A DNA stretch of 64,000 nt from Euglena gracilis (taxonomy: Eukaryota; Euglenida; Euglenophyceae; Euglenales): assembly GCA_039621445.1 (NCBI GenBank), contig CP154957.1:40760011-40824010 (forward strand). Reading direction: 5' to 3'. The position numbers and the translations under genes were made by a program. The notes beneath the pieces are model-generated. The model had not been told where the DNA came from. It saw nothing but the letters and a program-made list of their open reading frames with translations, and did no database searches. Numbering within the stretch: position 1 is the stretch's first letter; each line of letters opens with the position of its first letter. Below are positions 60,120-64,000 of this stretch, piece after piece.

Positions 60120-60763
60120 TATTTATGTAAGTGTCGATACTGGACATCAAAACTTCTTGTGATTGTGATATTTTCCTGACACAATCAAGCAGGCCAAATT
60201 CTACCTTCGGGGGGGGGGGCATCTCCTCCCCCCAGCAGTTGGTGAACAGACCCCACTGGGGGGGTATCAGCAAAACTTTGCTGCCTAGCTTCCTGATTGA
60301 CATTAATTGGCGCCACCATGATGTCGAAGCCCAGTGGGGTACGATAAACAGACAAATCAGGTCTGGGTTTAGCATTAATCTCTAAACCCGCTGGGGGATG
60401 ATGCTCCAGGGAGGGTTTGCATAAACTGGGGGGAGACCCCTTAAATCTGCCTTCAGAGCATCCACCAACAAAGCCCCTTGGTGGGGGTATCGACAAATGA
60501 ACTTGGGGAATTTTTTGTTGCTGGGTGTGCAAAACATGTCCACCTCTGGGGTGATGTGTTTTTTGAAAAATTTCAGAATCTGGTGAAAAATGTTTATGGT
60601 TAGAGTACAATCCCCTGGGTATTTTTGCTCCCTGGTCAGGGACTCTGCCAATTGCTCCTGGGTGGTAACCCAAACCACCTGCAAATTGATGTGCTTTTCT
60701 TGTAAATGGAACAGAAGGGGTTTTAGGATGGAATTTAGTTATGGCTTTTTGCTTCCCCATTTT
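60120..60763 (-). pseudogene. R1 connecting domain after RNase H
   Basis: VWVTTQEQLAESLTREQKYP, ITPEVDMFCTPSNKKFPKFI and GLPPVYANPPWSIIPQRV (60684-60382), then PDLICLFIVPHWASTSWWRQ (60360-60300) and RKISQSQEVLMSSIDTYINK (about 60180-60120). These match the order in R2 and R3. Two frame changes. Confidence 0.82.
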
Positions 60764-62860
60764 TTAAAATAACTTACTGCCGCCACCTGGCTGTCCAAAT
60801 GAAGAACAATGGTTTGTTTTGGTTTTGAAAGCCTTTACAGTTTCCACTGCAGACATCAATTCTTTTTGATTGATGTGAAGGACATGCAGGTCCTTCCAGA
60901 AATCTTGGACCTTTTGACCTGAGTTTTGTCCAGCCCCCCCCCCCCACTGCCAGGTGCTGCTGTCTGAGAACAGTTCTTGTGATGCCCGTGACTGAAAAGC
61001 CCTGCCCACACCTGGCTGTAAAAAATCTTTTAGTTCCACAATCTGATCCTTGACCCCTTGTGGAATGGTCAGGGTGTGGTCCCAACCCCACTTGGTGTGT
61101 AGCTCCACCATTTTGCAAAGTTGATCTGTCATAATTCTGAAAAATGGCATTGATACTAAGTAGCTTCTGACTTGCCCCACAGTAGAACTGAGTTTTCTGC
61201 AGCTCATTTTTTGTGCCCTGAGCACTTTGCCTAGCTCCCTTCTCAATGATTTGAGTTTTTCTTGAGGAATTTCCAGTTGTCCTTTTTTCAAATTGATCCA
61301 CTGGCCCAAATGTTTTATCTCCTGTGTAGGTTCCAGACATGATTTGGGGAGTTTTAATCTGAAACCTGCAAGTAAAAGGTCCTTTTTCATTCTGCCAAAT
61401 GTTGGGCTGCTGTCTTTTTGCTGGGGTCTAAAAGTAAATTGTCGTCCAGGTCCAGGTAGATGAAAACTACCTTTACTTCCTTTCTCCATTTTCCTTCCAA
61501 GGCTCTCATGAGAGTCATAAATTTCTGTGGCAGGCTGCTTATTCCAAAGCATGCAGCTTGAAACTGCCAGGTTTCTCCCCCCCACCTGCATGCAAACATA
61601 TTTTTCTAAGCTGCTGTGCAGCTGTAGATGGAAATAAGCATCTTTCAGATCGATTTTTCCCAAAAACCAACCTTTTCTTAAATATGGGAAGATGTTTCCC
61701 ATGTGCTCCACCCCCATGAAATAATGACTGCCCAAAAAGTTCTGAGAGAGTACGAATGTGCAGGGACAACCAGGCAAATCCCCCCAGAGGAGGCAAAACA
61801 TTTTGTCCCTTATTTCATCATTTCCAAAAAAAGAAGGGGAAAAGACAAAGGAAAGACTAATTTCAGACTGTCGACAGTTAAATCTCCATTTCACCCCCCC
61901 GAGGTTCAGGTTTTGAAGGGAACCATTAAGGACATCTGGCGGGGGAGGGGAAGATCTGCCATAACCCCCTCCCTTATCAGGTTTAATACCTCTCTTCTGG
62001 CTCCTGCCTTGATCCAGTGAGGAATGCTGGCCTGCAGGGCCCTGTAAGGGGTTACCCCTGGGTGTAATGTGTCTGGGGATTCCACAGGCCCCATCACTGG
62101 GGTCCTTCCCCCTGGCTGCCCCATCACTGGGGTCACCCCTGGCTGCCCCATCACTGGGGCTGCAGCTGGCCCTGCCATAGGGCTTTCCAAAGACAGGCTT
62201 TCCCCCTGTTTTGAATGATGGGGAAGGTCTGTGTCTGCAGTGGTGAGGTACGTATAAAGCTGGGGTGTGTGGGCTGATTATCTTCTGGGGGAGGCCTGCC
62301 TGAGCCAACCTTGGGCCTTCCCCCCAAGGGCTGATGTGGTGTGGATGGTCTTGATTATATTGGCCACTATTTGTCTTCAGGGCCCTTTGGCCTCCATTGG
62401 CACTCAGGCCTGCTTGGCATCCATTGGCCTTCTCTCCAGGACTTCTCTTGTCTCTTCTCTGTCCTGCTTGATTCCCCATATAGGCCACCATGGCCTGTTT
62501 TGGCGTTGGCTTGCTGCTCCTGGGAGGGTTTGTTTCTGAAAATGCTGAGGGGAAAGTTGGACATACCTTCCCGAATGGGCTCTTTCCAGGCTGGGATACT
62601 GGCTGCCACAGCCTTGCCCCTGGGCCCACTGCCCTCTTGAATGATGGCTGCCATAGCCTTGATTCCGAACCCCAGTTCCTTTTGGATGATGGCTGCCGTA
62701 GCCTTGATGTTGACTTGAATTTTGATATTTTTTGAAAGGCTGCCATAGCCCTTGCCTTGGCCCTGGAAGGGGGGGGGACATGGAAAAAGGGGGGGAGTTT
62801 GTTGGACCTGTGATGGTATTTCCCTTCTGTCTTCTTGTCTTCCTGACCACAGTTGTCCAT
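60764..62860 (-). pseudogene. R1 RT plus RNase H (698-codon frame)
   Basis: The first 300 residues are repetitive, including SDGAARGDPSDGAARGKDPS. RT motif A GKIDLKDAYFHLQLHSSLEK is near 61690-61630. Motif B FGISSLPQKFMTLM and motif C FIYLDLDDNLLL lie in a neighbouring frame (61599-61387). Thumb IKHLGQWINLKKGQLEIPQE and RNase H ELFSDSSTWQWGGG with LHVLHINQKELMSAVETVKA return to the first frame. Motif C has LDLDD where YLDD or YxDD is usual, so an extra codon or error is possible. Inactive as read. Confidence 0.88.
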
Positions 62861-63368
62861 GGTCCATGGCCATTCTCATGTTGAGTGGGGAATTTTGAAA
62901 TCTCTGATGTGGTGGGGGGTGAGGGGTTGCGATGGCCACGGACTGACGTGTTGCTGCCGCCCCTCCAGCTTCTGCAGCTGCTGCTGTGTCACCACCTTCC
63001 CCAGCTGCAGCTGCCTGCTTGGAAGTTCTTTGAAGTTCTTCTTGCAAGTCTGATTTTCTTTGAGATTCACTCTTCCTGGAAGTCCAGTTGTTGACCTTTA
63101 TCTTAGTAATTGCAATACTTCTGGATAATTCCAGCTGAGCTCGAAAAGTTGAATTCTTCCTCCAGGACGTTGAAGGTCCGAAAAAAAGTTCGGTCCACCA
63201 GTTGATAAAGCGATGGTCTTCGTGAATGTAATACTCCTCGTAAAATAATTCCACTTGAACTCGTAGAAGCAAAATTCCTTCTCCTTGAGGCCGAAGGGCA
63301 GAATTAGGAATCAGCCAACTCCGGTAACAAAAAGCAAGAAGAAGCACCCCCCGCACACGCACAAACAC
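62367..63368 (-). pseudogene. R1 gag-like ORF (333 aa)
   Basis: The leader-encoded CRSWLIPNSALRPQGEG is followed by EDHRFINWWTELFFGPSTSW (shared gag-like domain), then KSDLQEELQRTSKQAAAAGE with an Ala-rich stretch, and MDHGQLWSGRQEDRREIPSQ. The frame is open throughout and overlaps the pol frame by about 490 bp, so a frameshift or separate initiation would be needed to express RT. R6 carries a close relative. Confidence 0.65.
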
Positions 63369-63400
63369 ACCAGAACAGGACCATTCGGGCTCCGCACTGC

Positions 63401-64000
63401 GAGATGGTGAGGTCCTGCTTTCCTTGCCGGCTGTTCTGTTCTGGTGTGTTTGTGCGTGCGCGGGGGGTGCTTCTTACTGCTTTTTGTTGCCGGAGTTGGC
63501 TGATTCCTAATTCTGCCCTTCGACCTCAAGGAGAAAGAATTTTACTGCTACGAGTTCACTTGGAAAATATTTACAAGGAGCATTACATTCACCGAAGAAC
63601 GGCGAATTATCAACTGGTGGATCAAAAGTTTTTGCTGACCTTCGACTTCCAGGAGAAAGAATTCAACTCTTCGAGTTCAACTGGAATTATCCCAGAAATA
63701 TTTCAATTAAGAAGACAGCATCACACTGGACTTCCATGAAGAATGATCTGCAAAGAAATTCAAACTGCCAAGAAGAACTCCAACGAATTTCCAAGAAAAC
63801 AGCTGGGGAAGGTGGACACACAGCAGCAGCTGCAGAAGGTGATGAGGCGGCAGCAGCACGTCAGTCCGTGGCCATCGCAACCCCCCACCCCCCAGCAATT
63901 CAAAGTTTTCAGGATCCCCCACTCAAAATGATGGCCATGGACCATGGACAGCAGTGGTCAGGAAGAGAAGACAGAGGGGGACTACCGTCACAGGTCCAAC
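63401..64000 (+). pseudogene. Leader and gag-like start of DIRS-like element R6
   Basis: Plus-strand partner of R1, head to head. 63430-63515 repeats the leader of R1 (complement of 63310-63390). Frame 63404-63739 carries CRSWLIPNSALRPQGERILL and IYKEHYIHRRTANYQL. A second frame from about 63740 gives EELQRISKKTAGEGGHTAAA and MDHGQQWSGREDR, closely matching R1. The element runs off the window at 64000. Confidence 0.75.

Larger units (their letters stand above)
59226..63400 (-). mobile_element. DIRS-like retrotransposon R1, best preserved
   Basis: gag-like ORF 63368-62367, RT/RNase H 62860-60764 with one internal frame change, connecting domain to about 60120, tyrosine recombinase 60110-59300. 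All DIRS domains are recognisable in order. The leader at 63310-63420 is shared with the head-to-head partner R6. Confidence 0.9.

Overview
The window looks like nuclear DNA of a microbial eukaryote (protist or alga; I cannot name the lineage). The evidence is short GT-AG introns (42 to 52 nt wherever I could phase them), a spliced plant/animal-type LSM12 gene, DIRS-like (tyrosine-recombinase) retrotransposons, degenerate TTAGGG-like tracts, and no bacterial operons, rRNA or tRNA genes that I could recognise. Homopolymeric G/C tracts of 7 to 20 bases are everywhere. They sit at the edges of many repeats and at several frameshifts, so some 'broken' frames could be homopolymer sequencing errors.

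Region 1 (1 to about 25.2 kb) is almost wholly repeats: diverged satellites (1-675, 1684-2452, 12310-14570), palindromic minisatellites, perfect hairpins with 26 to 60 nt arms, and blocks duplicated in direct and inverted orientation (for example 2756-3800 and 6540-7266 against 23888-25049). Several units share one architecture: inverted arms enclosing tandem arrays, often with a short ORF inside (7.3-9.8, 11.65-14.9, 15.3-16.7, 16.8-18.3, 19.4-21.5 kb). The 7.3-9.8 kb unit carries a spliced gene of unknown function; the 19.4-21.5 kb unit carries a frameshifted PHD-finger ORF. Comparing duplicates shows clean filled/empty insertion sites at 10651-10996 and 22028-22208.

Region 2 (about 25.4 to 41.6 kb) is the host-gene part. 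An unrecognised spliced ORF lies at 25.4-25.9 kb. A probable LSM12 homologue starts at 27991 and ends, by my exon model, at 41609. Two of its introns appear swollen to about 6.9 and 4.6 kb by nested non-autonomous DNA transposons. Three small families there (called D, E, F) show 8-bp target-site duplications; E and F have CAGGG termini like hAT elements.

Region 3 (about 42 to 64 kb) is a retroelement cluster. Three DIRS-like elements (R1, R2, R3; gag-like ORF, RT, RNase H, tyrosine recombinase) lie head to tail on the minus strand, separated by short inverted repeats. Fragments of at least five others are present, including a head-to-head partner of R1 that runs off the right edge. All show frameshifts, stops or insertions. 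A 600-bp (TA)n tract sits at 46.0-46.6 kb.

The most unusual recurring signal is structural. Many unrelated repeats end in a mini-hairpin with a GNA triloop (C-GAA-G, C-GCA-G or C-GGA-G), and one duplicated hairpin adds tandem 5'-PyGAPu-3' mismatches, so one strand folds much better than the other.
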